Assembly (NCBI GenBank): GCA_963932465.1
Contig: OZ010786.1
Coordinates: forward strand, 269,794,411 to 269,858,410
DNA length: 64,000 bases
Source of the DNA: Maratus speciosus
Lineage: Eukaryota; Arthropoda; Arachnida; Araneae; Salticidae
Direction: 5' to 3'
Shown here: piece after piece, positions 1 to 11,685 of the stretch
How positions within the stretch are numbered: position 1 is the first letter of the stretch
Layout: every line of letters begins with the position of its first letter
Position numbers and translations under genes: made by a program
Notes under the pieces: generated by a model
Databases searched by the model: none
Told to the model about the DNA's origin: nothing
The model's input: only the letters and a program-made list of their open reading frames with translations

Positions 1-1029
1 TATTAATACATTTCTATATGCATTAGCTACTACTTTTCATTTTATAAGACGTGTTAATTACAATTTTACTGCAATGCAAAATAAATAATTCTGAGCTAGA
101 ATTTAATTTAAGTGATGATACATAATCTTTTAAAATAAAGTTACTAAACTGCTAATTTAATCCAATTAGAAGCAACCATATTTTATTTAATGTTAAATGT
201 ATTGCCATATAAAGATCGAATTTGATAATGGAACTCAAAATTCAATTCATGAAAGTTATACGTAATTTTCTCTAATACTATGTTGAATGCTGCTATAATT
301 TGTAAAGCAATTTACAGGATTTTCTCATGCAGAAAACGTTATTGAAAGAAGTACCAAAGACGGCTAGATCCGGGAATGAGAACAGGAAATTTTAAATAAG
401 TGTAATTGAATTTTAAATAATATGAATTTCATAAATGCCATAATAATTTTTAAAGAAGAGAGTAATTGTAAAAGTAAAATGTAAAATAAGCCAATTTAAA
501 TGAAGGAATAGGCATGGGTGAGTTATTCCATTGGCTTACATATTCTTGGATTAAATATCTCAGTAAATTTAACATAATTTAAATTTTTATGTAAAAGAAA
601 AATCAAGATATAAATTATTAAATATTAACACGTTTAATATGCGAAAAAAGCATATATATATTTCTACGTGATATTTTTTTTTTTTTTTTTTACTCGCTAT
701 ATAAAGAAAATAATGACAAATTGATTTTGATCGAATAGAATTTATTCTAACATATATTGTAACATTCAAATGTAAAAAGTAATGAATTTAATTGATTTTT
801 ATTTGCAAAACAGCGAAATGTCTGATTATATCTGATATATTTTCTGAGGGGGGGGGGGGCTTGTACAAAAGTATTTTGTCGTTTTTAATAGTCAAAATAA
901 GCCACGCCATGTAAGTTAAAACACACTGAGCATGGGAAAAAACTAAAACTCTTTTTTATGAAATAAATCTACTGATAATTAGCTTAAAACAAAACTAAAT
1001 AAAACTAAAAACTAAACTCTGTGGTTATA
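1..1029. other. AT-rich stretch, no gene seen
   Basis: No coding or RNA gene is recognised here. The sequence is AT-rich with a T18 run at 674-691 and a G12 run at 848-859. The short open frames have low-complexity composition and are not believable genes. Confidence 0.6.
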
Positions 1030-1235
1030 CAATCCATGAAGAATCTGGACCGACAGTTCCCATCTCTGTTTTCTTGACCCTGGGCCCCAAGGTGCATGCG
1101 TCCCGGCCAGATGGTCAGCCTAACCCGAGACCCTTGGTGTTTCGATCCCAAGCAAGCTTGGTATTCATTTTATCGACCCCAAAGGGATGAAAGGCTGAGT
1201 GAACCTTGTCCAATCGGGTTAAAACAAAACAGCTA
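1030..1235 (+). repeat. SINE-like dispersed repeat fragment
   Basis: The stretch is much more GC-rich than its surroundings. It holds a B-box-like TTTCGATCCC near 1139-1148 and then a block reading ATTTTATCGACCCC followed by a GGATGAAAGG motif. Such blocks are common in the tails of tRNA-derived SINEs of invertebrates. I see no convincing A box, so this is either a 5'-truncated SINE or another dispersed repeat. The 71-residue open frame across it is not coding. Confidence 0.35.
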
Positions 1236-1470
1236 TAGTCTAAAGTGTTGCGTAAAACAGAAGAAGAAAACTTCATATACAAATCAAACTTTCATGACGC
1301 CAGATACCTGAAAACAGAAATAAGTGCTGAAAATGCAATTTCAGACATTTTTTTTTATTTATATATATATATATATATTGCCATTGGCTCGTTCGTAGAT
1401 CTCCATTGTTCAACAGTTTTTTTAGAAAAGTTGATTTGAAATATCACAACAATATGATTTTCTGAAATCC

Positions 1471-2170
1471 ATGGCCTCGCAAATTATAGGTAGCCTGGTA
1501 TCTGGACAAACACGAAGGAGTGTAGTGGAATCTGGTGGAGTGGCAAGGAATGTCACATTAAGGCAAATGAATCGATTCTAAGAAATAATAAATGTAAGCT
1601 GTCAGCCAGGGCGAGGTCGTTTATTTGCTATCACAGCAAATCATAACTGGTATCTGATGCTAACATCTCGTTAAAACAATAGCTATAATGTTACTTCCAT
1701 ACAGGAACTATCACAGTAGAAATGAGGTAGGTTGACATTATGGAGCTGCATCAGCATTGATAGATAATATGGGCCTGTGTATTATACCCAATGGCAAACT
1801 GATCCCCCAAAGTATGCAGCTGAGATTTTCAGGTCTCATATCGTATCTTATGCTGCAACCATTGGCAATTTCTTTCCTTTTTTGCATGATAATGCCAGAT
1901 TCATAGAATTCGACCTGTAGAGAACAAGATTCAACTAGAGACAATGCAGGTATGATATGGCCACTATTCACTTTCGACTTAAATCCGACCAAGCATACCT
2001 AAGACACACTTGGGTAACGAATTGCAGGGAGAGCAATTCTTCTGTTGTCTCCCCGGTTGTATTTCCTGAACATATATCCCCCAAACTTTTTTCGGTAACT
2101 TCATCGAATCCATGATAAACGGATGTACAACAGTCTCAGCTGTACTAGGGGACCACACACTAGATTAAAA
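1471..2170 (+). pseudogene. Tc1-like transposase relic
   Basis: From an ATG at 1471 the frame reads like the N-terminal helix-turn-helix of a Tc1-family transposase: a G-QTRRSVVESGGVAR stretch, an MNRF segment, then PGRGR followed by ITANHNWYLMLTSR. In-frame stops interrupt it after MNRF and again after LTSR. Further on, in another register, an HDNAR motif at about 1884-1898 corresponds to the second catalytic aspartate region (normally Q/H-D-NARPH). Tc1 transposases are usually about 340 residues, so this piece spans most of a gene, but with several stops and frameshifts it cannot make active protein. No terminal repeats were found for it. The family assignment rests on recalled Tc1 patterns. 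Confidence 0.6.
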
Positions 2171-3311
2171 GTCCTCATCCAATTTAAAAACCATTTGTTT
2201 TGTCATTTACAGGCACCAAAATAGGTAGCTTGGAGCATGATTTTGTTAGATTTTGATGTTCGCTTTAGAGAAGAAACTTTCGAAACACAATGTTTTGCTA
2301 GCCTATTTTCTGCATTACGCTTTAATATGCGCGTACTTCCCATTTTATGTCCGCGTGCAACGCTACGCTCTCAAAAAAAACTGTAAATTTATGAGCGTTT
2401 GCCCTACAATTTTCACGGGAAAATGCCTTATTTGATGAAAAACGATCTGATCCATTAAATAAAACGGCCTTATCCCTTAGATACTTAGAACATTAAGGAC
2501 AATCCACATATTTTTACACTTCTAGCCCATCTATTAGCAAAAATACGGATTGGTAGCCGGCCTCTGCCCGTAATTTTACAGGGATATTTTTGTGTGTGTA
2601 TCTTACATGGTTTTCTTCACTTATTTCTTTGTTCCATTAGTTGTTTTGAGCAGTGTATAAATCTTGGAATCAAAATGATATTTATTAAGTTTCAGTTAAA
2701 TCAATATTATAGAAAATTCTTCCATAGTCACTACTGCTTTCATTTGTTGCAAAAAATCTGTTCTATGTAATGAATGTTTTCCTATCTAAGTATATACGTT
2801 ATAAGATGCATGTAGGTGATAAAACAGATGTAAAAATGCAAGATCCAGTGTGTTCTCAAAAAAGTGCTAATAGGAATATTAATAATTTATTTGCTAGTTA
2901 ATCAAACATTTGAAAACTACAATGTATAACTTTGAAGTTTTTATGTTAGAGACTAAACTGCCACAGTGAAAGGAGTTAAGAATAGCGCTGAAAAACGGGA
3001 ACGTACGTCAACATGGTATTGTACCCAAATTACTGTTGTTACTTCATCGATGTTTATTTTGCAACACGAAATTGTTCAAAGGAAGTAGTAGCCACTTTTT
3101 TGCGAGTACTCGGGTAAACAGTATACGCTATCCGATTTAACCATTAATTAAATAATGAAACAATTTTGCAATGATATGACAATAGCATGGTATTCTGTAA
3201 CAAGACTTCCTGTTCATTATTAAGCCCGTAGATAATTGTCTAGAAATTGGAGGTGGGAAATACGGATATCTATTGTAGCTTAGTATAAATAAATAAATAT
3301 AATTTTTGAAT
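2171..3311. other. No gene seen
   Basis: AT-rich sequence without recognisable coding, RNA or repeat structure. A 60-residue open frame near 2253-2435 has no family resemblance and is judged to be chance. Confidence 0.5.
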
Positions 3312-3863
3312 TTTTACCCGACTGACAAGAAGTGTTATATGTTTCACGCGTATCTGGGTTGGGTATGTGGATTTCTTTATACCCACGAAACATCCCAATG
3401 GCTGGATGGATTTTAATGAATGAGGATTATATCGATTTGTATTAACTGTCCAATGGTTATAGGCTAGATTTCGTTTTTATAAATTCAAAATGGCGGCGGT
3501 AAAATACAAAATGGAGGTAGAGACAAAAAAAATACGCACCATATTGAGTGGCATACCATTAGATAGTTCTTTCAAAATGAAGACGATGTTTTATTGACTA
3601 TTTTACAGTCAGAAGCTCCGTTTAAATATTACACAACCTGGAAGTTGTGTAGGTAGGATCTCTAGCTTTACTGTAATTCTAACCATCATAGACATGTATA
3701 AGTCTCATCAAAACAGTGTTTATAGATAGGAACTAACAATTAAACATAACTTAAAAGTCATCAATACAAGAAAATAAATATATATAAAGTAATATAAAGT
3801 AATATAAAAGGTAAGTAATATAAAAAAAATAGTTTCACATTGATGAGAAGTTATTAATTAGTT
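3312..3863 (+). repeat. Dispersed repeat, copy A
   Basis: This block begins at TTTTACCCGACTG and includes an AAATGGCGGCGG motif, an AAAACAGTGTTTATAGATAGG segment and a final TTTCACATTGATGAGAAG. A second copy lies in reverse orientation at 11686-12172, with the same order of blocks and many point differences. The copies are old. No protein-coding content is visible. Neither copy shows clear terminal inverted repeats or a target duplication, so the class is unknown. Confidence 0.75.
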
Positions 3864-4422
3864 CGGCACTCGAGTTTTTTGATTTTTTTAATTTAATTTT
3901 TACTTGTTTCGTAATGCTTTCAAAATTTCTCTAGCGTTGTTTGAGAGATTTTCTATTCCTGTGTATGTAGTGTTGTGTGAGTGTATGTATTGTATATATA
4001 TATACAGGGTGATTCAGCTCGTCGGTGACAAACTTTAAGGATCGATAGAGCACACCTAGACGAACATTTTTGAATAGGGAATGTAGGGTCCCTGACGCGA
4101 TGGTAAGGCGCTAGGCGCTTTCGAAAATTTGGGTGCCGAAATTCGAAACGTCATAAAAACTAGGGAAATGGTTAGATTTTCTTGCTTGTTGCGTCGAAAT
4201 GATTCTGTTTGTTTAGACTTTCTTCAGTACCAATTTGATAAGCGTATCTCTTAAAACATGGATAGGGGGCGCTGCAGACTTTGGAGAGCTAGACAACAAC
4301 TTTAAGCCCGTTATTTTGATAATTTAACACATGCTCGCCAAAGTTTATACTCTAACTTAAAGTTTGAACCCAAAAGTAGAGCCCTGCAAAAAGCGTAAGA
4401 GCCGGAATAAAATGTCAAAGTA

Positions 4423-6304
4423 CAGGGTGGTCGAAACTCGAAGGCTCCTAAGAGATAAACAAACAGATTTCTTGACTTATGGCATGCATTTTCATGATTC
4501 TGTTTGCTGGGGCTCTCTGAAACTCAGTTGAACGGTACAAAAAGAAACATCGATAGGGGGCGCTTTGGGCAAAAAACATAAATCGTTGACATTTCGGACG
4601 CTAACTGGAAACGGGGCGCTACGATCAGTTAGTAATAATGAAAACACATTTTCTACCTCTGCTCAACACTTCTGAATAAATTTAGACCAAAAACATCAAT
4701 GATACTGGAAATTTATTTACAAAAAATAACACTACAGAAGATGCTCGAAATTTCGACCTTGGGCCATGATGCAGGCTTCGCACCTCCGTCGCATTGAGGA
4801 GTGTGTGTTTCCAACAATGCCAGGAGTATCTCTGATCTGCCCTGCAGCTGCCACAATGCGCGCCACAAGTTCTTCAGCACTGCTGACAGGTGTATGGTAT
4901 ACCTCGGCCTTCAGGTAACCCCAAAGGAAGAAATCCAAGCAGGTGAGGTCTGGTGATCGGGCAGGCCAGTGAACTGGACCCCCACGCCCGATCCACCGCT
5001 GGCCATACCTTGCGTTTAGATGGAGACGCACGTCGTTCGTGTAATGGGCCGGAGCTCCATCGTGCTGGAACCACATCTGGCGACGCGAACCTTCGGGTAC
5101 CTCATCCAGAAGCTGCGGCAGCACTTGATCCAGGAAAATCAGGTAATTTCCACCTGTCAGCCGTTCAGGTAACAAATAAGGGCCAATGAGGCAATCCCCC
5201 AGAATGCCGGCCCACACATTTACTGAGAAACGCTCCTGGGCTGCTCGGCTTCTGGTTTCATGTGGATTTTCATCACACCACACATGACTGTTGTGGGCGT
5301 TCCACATTTCCTCCCGGCTGAAGGTGGACTCGTCAGTAAACAAAATGCTGTTTACAAAACGGGGATCCCTGGATCTCATCGCCAAGTACCATCTTGAGAA
5401 TTCCACTCGAGGGCCAAAATCCTGCTCTCTGAGCAACTGCACCCGCTGGATGTGGTAGGGGTGCAGATTCCGGGAACGTAAGATGCGCCACGCAGTTGCT
5501 TGCGAAATGCCAACATGTCTGGCGATATCTCTCGTGCTAAGACCTGGGTTGTCCTCAACCAGGTTAAGCACAGCCTCTTCGTTGTCGGGGGTGCTCACTG
5601 ATCGCTCCCGTTCAGGCCTGCCTCCGTCGAAAGATCCCGTTGTGGACAACCTCTGGTGTACTCGAGCGAAGAAGGCATGGCAGGGGATTTGCCTGTTGGG
5701 GTAACGCTCGGCGTACAACCGCTGAGCGGCTCGTCCATTACAACCAGCAGCGCCATACGCCAAATGCATGTCAGCCAATTCAGAGTTTGTGTACCGTTCC
5801 ATCCTACTACCGATCTGCAGACAAGTAACCCGAAGCTTAAGTAGGTACCGCACGTTCAAAAGACGTGTCTGCGCATACAACTACGTCATCTCGCGTTGTC
5901 GTCTACGCATTACGTATCTTTTGCATATCGATATGGTACGATATCTTTTGCATAAATCAGCAAAAAGCACCTTATGTAAATTTTATTGCGCGCATTGTGC
6001 ATGATTGAAACCAGCTATGTTTGTTAAAAAAAAACAAACAAACTGCACTTTTAATAGCTTCTTATGATAAGTAAATTACTCTCTTGTTTTGTTTCTAACT
6101 GATCGTAGCGCCCCGTTTCCAGTTAGCGTCCGAAATGTCAACGAATTATGTTTTTTGCCCAAAGCGCCCCCTATCGATGTTTCTTTTTGTACCGTTCAAC
6201 TGAGTTTCAGAGAGCCCCAGCAAACAGAATCATGAAAATGCATGCCATAAGTCAAGAAATCTGTTTGTTTATCTCTTAGGAGCCTTCGAGTTTCGACCAC
6301 CCTG
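4423..6304 (-). mobile_element. Inner transposase-bearing element nested in the palindrome (copy 1)
   Basis: An 1882-bp unit with 210-bp inverted repeats is bounded by TA on both sides (4421-4422, 6305-6306). Its ends are of the CAGGGTGG type common in mariner-like elements. The outer sequence on the left ends in TGTCAAAG and on the right resumes with CTTTGACA, so without this unit the two 416-bp outer arms would meet as a spacer-free palindrome centred on TA. It looks like an autonomous element inserted into the centre of a fold-back element. Confidence 0.75.
4732..5880 (-). CDS. IS630-Tc1-mariner transposase (DUF4817-like + DDE_3), DD41D
   Basis: This intronless 382-residue ORF is predicted to cut and paste the surrounding element in the nucleus. 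Residues about 27-85 resemble the DUF4817 N-terminal domain of arthropod transposases. Residues about 108-140 form a helix-turn-helix (STRDIARHVGIS, then WRIL). The catalytic domain has FTDES (D183), QHDGAPAH (D274) and a third acidic residue in CLDFFLWGYLK (D316), with 41 residues between the second and third, hence DD41D. Translation may start at Met1 or at Met27 (MERYTN), where family similarity begins. An AATAAA on the coding strand lies just downstream near 4710. The ORF is intact and conserved between two copies, so activity is plausible. Against copy 2 it lacks an Ala-His pair after residue 260 and has Glu rather than Gly at 191. Confidence 0.93.
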   Translation of the reverse strand: MYAQTRLLNVRYLLKLRVTCLQIGSRMERYTNSELADMHLAYGAAGCNGRAAQRLYAERYPNRQIPCHAFFARVHQRLSTTGSFDGGRPERERSVSTPDNEEAVLNLVEDNPGLSTRDIARHVGISQATAWRILRSRNLHPYHIQRVQLLREQDFGPRVEFSRWYLAMRSRDPRFVNSILFTDESTFSREEMWNAHNSHVWCDENPHETRSRAAQERFSVNVWAGILGDCLIGPYLLPERLTGGNYLIFLDQVLPQLLDEVPEGSRRQMWFQHDGAPAHYTNDVRLHLNARYGQRWIGRGGPVHWPARSPDLTCLDFFLWGYLKAEVYHTPVSSAEELVARIVAAAGQIRDTPGIVGNTHSSMRRRCEACIMAQGRNFEHLL

Positions 6305-6724
6305 TACTTTGACATTTTATTCCGGCTCTTACGCTTTTTGCAGGGCTCTACTTTTGGGTTCAAACTTTAAGTTAGAGTATAAACTTTGGCGAGCATGTGT
6401 TAAATTATCAAAATAACGGGCTTAAAGTTGTTGTCTAGCTCTCCAAAGTCTGCAGCGCCCCCTATCTATGTTTTAAGAGATACGCTTATCAAATTGGTAC
6501 TGAAGAAAGTCTAAACAAACAGAATCATTTCGACGCAACAAGCAAGAAAATCTAACCATTTCCCTAGTTTTTATGACGTTTCGAATTTCGGCACCCAAAT
6601 TTTCGAAAGCGCCTAGCGCCTTACCATCGCGTCAGGGACCCTACATTCCCTATTCAAAAATGTTCGTCTAGGTGTGCTCTATCGATCCTTAAAGTTTGTC
6701 ACCGACGAGCTGAATCACCCTGTA

Positions 6725-7741
6725 TATATATCACAAAATATTTATGTTGTAATGAAGTATTATATGTTATATGAGTGAACATATCTGCTAATGTGTAACT
6801 AAATATAAGCAGCTGACGTGTACCAGGTGGCTATGCAAGGCATTGAATAAAAAAATAGTAGAGTTTCTCTAAGAAAATAATGAATTGCAGCAAAAGTCTT
6901 TATTTAAGTAAATAAATGACAAAAATAGTTAGAATTACAAAGTTCTCTTCGAGCCACAGTCCGTCTGAAAGAACTGAACATATTCTATATGATCACGCAG
7001 CAGATTACGTAAAATTATGCCAGCACACAGCTAGCGAAAAATCGGAATTCATATTAAGCAGCTATACTACGGTATTGGCATTCCACTGAAACTGTATCCG
7101 CGGATTTTCAGACGATAGAAACGATAAAAAGTTCCATTCTGGCTCAAGGCAAAGAAATTTATTGGTTAGGAATACAAAAGCCCGAAATACGCAAGGCTTG
7201 TATCCAATAGCAGAGCCCAATTTGGTAAACGGAGAAAATAAGTCAAAAGTCCTCAAAAAGCACGCGAATACATTGAAGCGTCTTTCTTAAAAAGCTTATG
7301 ATCAAGGAAAAGAATATTCTGAAATCAAAAAATTTCAGGGTGGGTAAAACACTGACGTTCTTCCAAGACAAATTTTGAAGAGGGAAATGCAAAATGAATA
7401 AAAGATACGCATTTTAAAGGAAAAATAATAAAATAAAAGGAAGTAAACTTAATTAAATGGAATAAAGAATTTAGAATCGATTTAAGATAAGATAAAAATT
7501 TAAAATATTATATATATATATATTTAATGTACTAAGTATGAAATGGTGAGCATGAAGGTAATTAAAAATGAAAAATCATAACTTTTAACCAATCTGACGC
7601 AAAGATATAATTTGCGTCGAAGGCACGTTTTAACTATTATTATTTTTATTGTAATAGAGTAATTCATATCCCAAGCATAGTTAATAAAACATAAATTTAA
7701 ATGTTATTCAATATAATGGGAAGAAAACTGTTACATTTAAC
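6725..7741. other. No gene seen
   Basis: AT-rich DNA with a short (TA)n run near 7511-7524. Only short chance open frames are present. Confidence 0.5.
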
Positions 7742-7745
7742 TTAA

Positions 7746-8377
7746 GGGGGCAGATCACGTTGATCAGCTAGAAAATGACCATATTTAAAACAGTGCGAAA
7801 AATTCTGTAGTTTGTTAATCAGAGAAAGAAACGCAAAATTTTGTTTTCTTTACTTTCACATATTCTGATGGTTTGATAAAAAAACCAAATACACATATAT
7901 TTAGTAATATTAATTAACTAAATCATAATGACAAAAGTGGCTTTTGAAAAATATGAATATTGAAACATGCATTTTGCGTGCACGATTTTACAAATTCTAT
8001 GGCAGATATATGTTTAATGTTTCATATTTTACTACTTATAATACTATATTTTATACTGAACCTAAATTTGAAAATATATTAAGATTCTTTAGCATAATTA
8101 AAAGTTTTTCTAATCATATTCACTAAATTTCGCCAAAAAATGTATATTTATTTTTCAATTCACAATTTTCTGTGACAAAAGTCAGACTAAATTGAGGATC
8201 AGCATAAACTAACACATGGAAACTAAAAATATACATAATTTCAAGGTTATATAATAATTAGTTTTTAAATGAAAGTGCACGCAATACCAAAAAATCAATT
8301 TTTAGAAAAACGGCCTCAAAGTTCCAATCTGAAATTTGTGAAAAATCATTTTTTAATTGTCAACGTGATCTGCTTCC
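7746..8377. mobile_element. MITE with TTAA target duplication
   Basis: A 632-bp unit lies between TTAA copies at 7742-7745 and 8378-8381. Its ends are inverted: GGGGGCAGATCACGTTGA on the left and TCAACGTGATCTGCTTCC on the right, with looser matching inward (about 35 bp in all). TTAA duplication is typical of piggyBac-like and some Kolobok elements, but the ends do not show the usual piggyBac CCC/GGG pattern clearly. There is no transposase inside, so it is non-autonomous. Confidence 0.7.
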
Positions 8378-8381
8378 TTAA

Positions 8382-9071
8382 AACTTAATATTACTTTGGG
8401 GGAATAAGTCGAACATAAAGCAACATACTATGGATTGAGTTAAATAAACGTAACAGCTAAAATCTAAAAGTACGTTAATTTTATTCGAGCGTAATGCAGT
8501 AGCATATTAATAAATACAATAAAAGTAATTCTTTTAGCTTAACAGTCAATCAAATTTAGAAGCGTCAAAATTTTTCTTTTAAGTTTCCGATAAATTATCG
8601 CCAAATTCTGCAGTTGTAATTTTTTTTATCTTGTATAGTTTGTTTAAATTTTTATTTTAGTATTACCATTCATTAATATCATACTAAATCACGAAAACTT
8701 GAATTGGAGATGATTATTTTTAACACTTTCCAACATAATTGAAAGGGAACTATGAATTTGGTTTGTCGAGCCGTCTATCCGTACGTGCTCTAATTCGCGT
8801 AAATATATCGGAGTGTAATGTAATTGATATATGTCATTAGGTATCACTATGGCATGTGTTTTATATTGAAAATCAAATGTTTGTCGTTTATAGTTCGTTT
8901 ACAGTAATACTGGAAGTATAATTCTATTACATTGTGGTCTATGGGCAAAAATCGTTTGCAATGAATTTTAATAATGTTACACTATTTGGAAAATGCTGAA
9001 ATCAATATACATCACTGAGATGCTGTCTGTTGATTATTGGACTCATAGCATTTATTGTTCATTTACAGGGA

Positions 9072-9072
<1 letters not shown>
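8382..9072. other. No gene seen
   Basis: AT-rich sequence without recognisable features. Confidence 0.5.
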
Positions 9073-9114
<42 letters not shown>

Positions 9115-9525
9115 AAGTTGGAAATTGTACATTAGAGGTGGCAAATGAGGTGCATTCGTACTATAACTAGTTCTATAAATATTTTTTGCACCGCATATTG
9201 CACTGAATGTATATTTTAGTGCACTTCATAAGTGCATATCAATTTCATTCTGTTTGAAAGGATGTAAAATCATTATACTGCACTTGAAATATTTTTTTTC
9301 CAATTGGCCGTAATGTAACTGAAAACTGTTGACTGTCCCTGTAATTAATCTATACATCCGATTTTCATAGAAACTGAAATGACTCGACAAAATTTTGCAA
9401 CAATTATATATTGAAAATTTCAGACCATTCAGTTGGGTAGTTTTTGCCCTGTTATATGCGGACAGACAGACGGACCGAACAACAACTATAGGTGCTACGT
9501 ATTTATATAATTACGAACGCACCTA
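9073..9525 (+). repeat. A41 tract and dispersed repeat copy
   Basis: An A41 run (9073-9113) precedes a block that starts ACAAGTTGGAAATTGTAC and ends with CGGACAGACAGACGGACC, TATAGGTGCTACGTATTTA and AATTACGAACGC. The same blocks in the same order recur at 43982-44465. No coding content is visible. The GACAGACGGAC-type motif is widespread in 3' tails of arthropod non-LTR elements, which suggests, but does not prove, a LINE 3' end. Confidence 0.65.
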
Positions 9526-10710
9526 AAAAGGATGTCGGTCATAGTACTATGAGCAATAATCGCTGCGAGTGCGTTTTCAGTTGTCGTAAGTTTTTTCTTT
9601 AATTTAACTTATTTTTTACATTTTATTTGTTGTGTATAAATGCTATAGCTCATATACACAAAAGAATTAATTTCGGTTTATTGACAGAAACTGCAAAAAT
9701 GGAACTGTCAGCTGTGTTATGCGTTTCCTAATTGAACAAAATTTTAGCATACTTTATAACACTAGGGGGCTCGGCCCCCTACGAGCTACGCTCGCCAACC
9801 CCCGTCCAGACACCGCAGACTCTAAATGCACGCTAATGTGATCGGCTTAAAAAAGATTTCGAAAGATTGAATTATAATTTAAAAAACAGTGGCGATCTCC
9901 CTATAAACGAATTTCTATTCATTTCTTTTTGATTGGGGAATTTTAACGCCAAATCCGCTGCGGTACTACTTGATTATCCCGTCGACTAATTTCGCCAAAT
10001 TATATAAATCGCCAAACCACTCGCCAAATTATACAAATTGACATAATTTTTATTTTAAATAACGAAAGAACAAATAAATTAGTACAACATTAATAAAAAT
10101 ACAAATAAAACGTCGAAATAAAAATAACTTGATGACGTAGACATGTGTAACAACATTTCAAAATAAGCTAATATAAAAGGAATTAAGTAAACAGAATCTT
10201 TGTCTCCCGTTATTTTTTAATAAAGCGAAAAGAAAGTTCTTTTAAATGAGACATTTTAAATTAATCGTTTTCAATCTGACGTAATTTTGACCGAACTATT
10301 CTTTCTCTTTTTAATATTCACGTGAAAATACTTGTGTTAGAAATAAAATATTATTTGCGCTTTCCTAAGAAAAATAGTTGAAAAGTATCCTCCAAAATAT
10401 CAAATAAATGTCTAGCGCAATTTGTAAATTTAAACCGTTTTGCAATATTATTTTGTGTTCATTTTATGTAATAACTGTAATGTGACGTAAATATGACGTA
10501 ATTTCTCCTATTTAAGACTTCTAACGCATGTTAATAAATTTATTATTTTACAAATTCCTTTCTCTCTTAAAATTCACATGTAATTATAGTTTTTATGACG
10601 TAATTTTTAATAAGTTCCTGCTTTTTGTACATAATTATTTAATTCTAATTCCAAATGTTTTTTTCTGTTTATAATAGTCACGTGTAAATAAATTTTTAAT
10701 TTATTACACG

Positions 10711-10746
<36 letters not shown>

Positions 10747-11087
10747 GCAAACATTATTGTTTCCGCTGTTTATACAGTTGGCAACAGTTTAAATTAATAT
10801 CACTTTCTAAAATCCGTAAAAAATATCTCTCGAAATGCTGAAAATTTGAATTTAAAATAGATATAAAACCTCGAAAAATGAGTCAAATTACAAAAATAAA
10901 TCAATTCTGCACACCGGGAAATTATAACGTATAAAATGAACCAAAAATTATTAAATTCCGATGTATAGTTTTTGCTAGTATAAAACTTTTTTAGTGGAAC
11001 GATTTTGTCCAACTTTAGCATTAAATATCTCTTAAAATAATTCTTCGATTTAAAAACTGTCTGCATCAGCGTGTTTATCAAACATTT

Positions 11088-11224
11088 CTGTATAACACTA
11101 CCGATTTTCATATCTTTGTATGCATTATTTTTCTTAATATTAACGAAGAAAGACCTCCGGTCACAAAAAATTCAAAACCGGCGGCGGTGACAGCGGTAGT
11201 TACTTTTTTTAGAATAGAGAGATA
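11088..11224 (+). repeat. Conserved short repeat, copy 1
   Basis: The run from CAAACATTTCTGTATAACAC to AGAATAGAGAGAT is nearly identical to 55455-55607, same orientation, with only scattered substitutions and small indels. It includes AACGAAGAAAGACCTCC and AACCGGCGGC...GACAGCGGTAGTTAC. It is better conserved than the other dispersed repeats here. No coding potential is evident. It may be a young MITE fragment. Confidence 0.75.
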
Positions 11225-11685
11225 GTGCATACAAATCGACACATCATTATAGTGCTTTACAAAAGATTTAAATTTTTAAGACGATAGATGGTAATTTTTC
11301 ATGCGCTTTTCAAATTGTATATTTAAATACGAGTGGGGCTAGTAGAGCTTTAGCCCTCTGTTAGCCCTTCTCACCTAGCTGAAGCTTGTTTTTTTAAATA
11401 GCACCTTTCACCTTTTTAAATGGTGAAGTTTTGTTACCGTATTCTGAATGTGTTGGAAAATGTTTCATAATTTACGTTTGATACACCATTTTCTTTATTG
11501 TTTTTTATATACTTTTGATAGTAATTTTCTAGTAAACACTGCACATTTTTGCTTTTCAGAACAATTTTTTTTTCCAAGTATTCTGCTCTATTACTATTGT
11601 ACTGCGTTGCATTTTACAATGCAATAGAATCATAAACAAGTCATATCATAAACAAACAAACAAACAAAAAAACCGGCTGCATAAA

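Larger units (their letters stand above)
4005..6722 (-). mobile_element. Composite mariner-like (IS630-Tc1) element, copy 1
   Basis: A 2718-bp element flanked by a TA duplication (4003-4004, 6723-6724) begins CAGGGTGATTCAGCTCG and ends with its reverse complement. The terminal inverted repeats run about 628 bp. They have two layers: outer arms of 416 bp each (4005-4420 and 6307-6722), then a second TA, then an inner pair of 210-bp repeats (4423-4632 and 6095-6304) starting CAGGGTGGTCGAAACTCG. The minus strand encodes an uninterrupted transposase at 4732-5880. A near-identical copy at 30852-33574 shows recent transposition of the whole structure. Seen directly: repeats, TA duplications and ORF. 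The family assignment is from established knowledge of TA-targeting DDE elements. Confidence 0.93.

Noticed and set aside
4874..5844. Several 60-80 residue frames on both strands
   Set aside because: They are shadow frames of the transposase gene and recur identically in copy 2.
9073..9113. A41 as evidence of a processed pseudogene
   Set aside because: The sequence before it shows no coding content, and the related copy at 43982 lacks the long tract.
10800..11111. 103-residue minus-strand open frame
   Set aside because: Composition is what AT-rich DNA gives by chance (Lys/Phe/Tyr/Asn-rich), it has no domain and lies inside a repeat-filled block.
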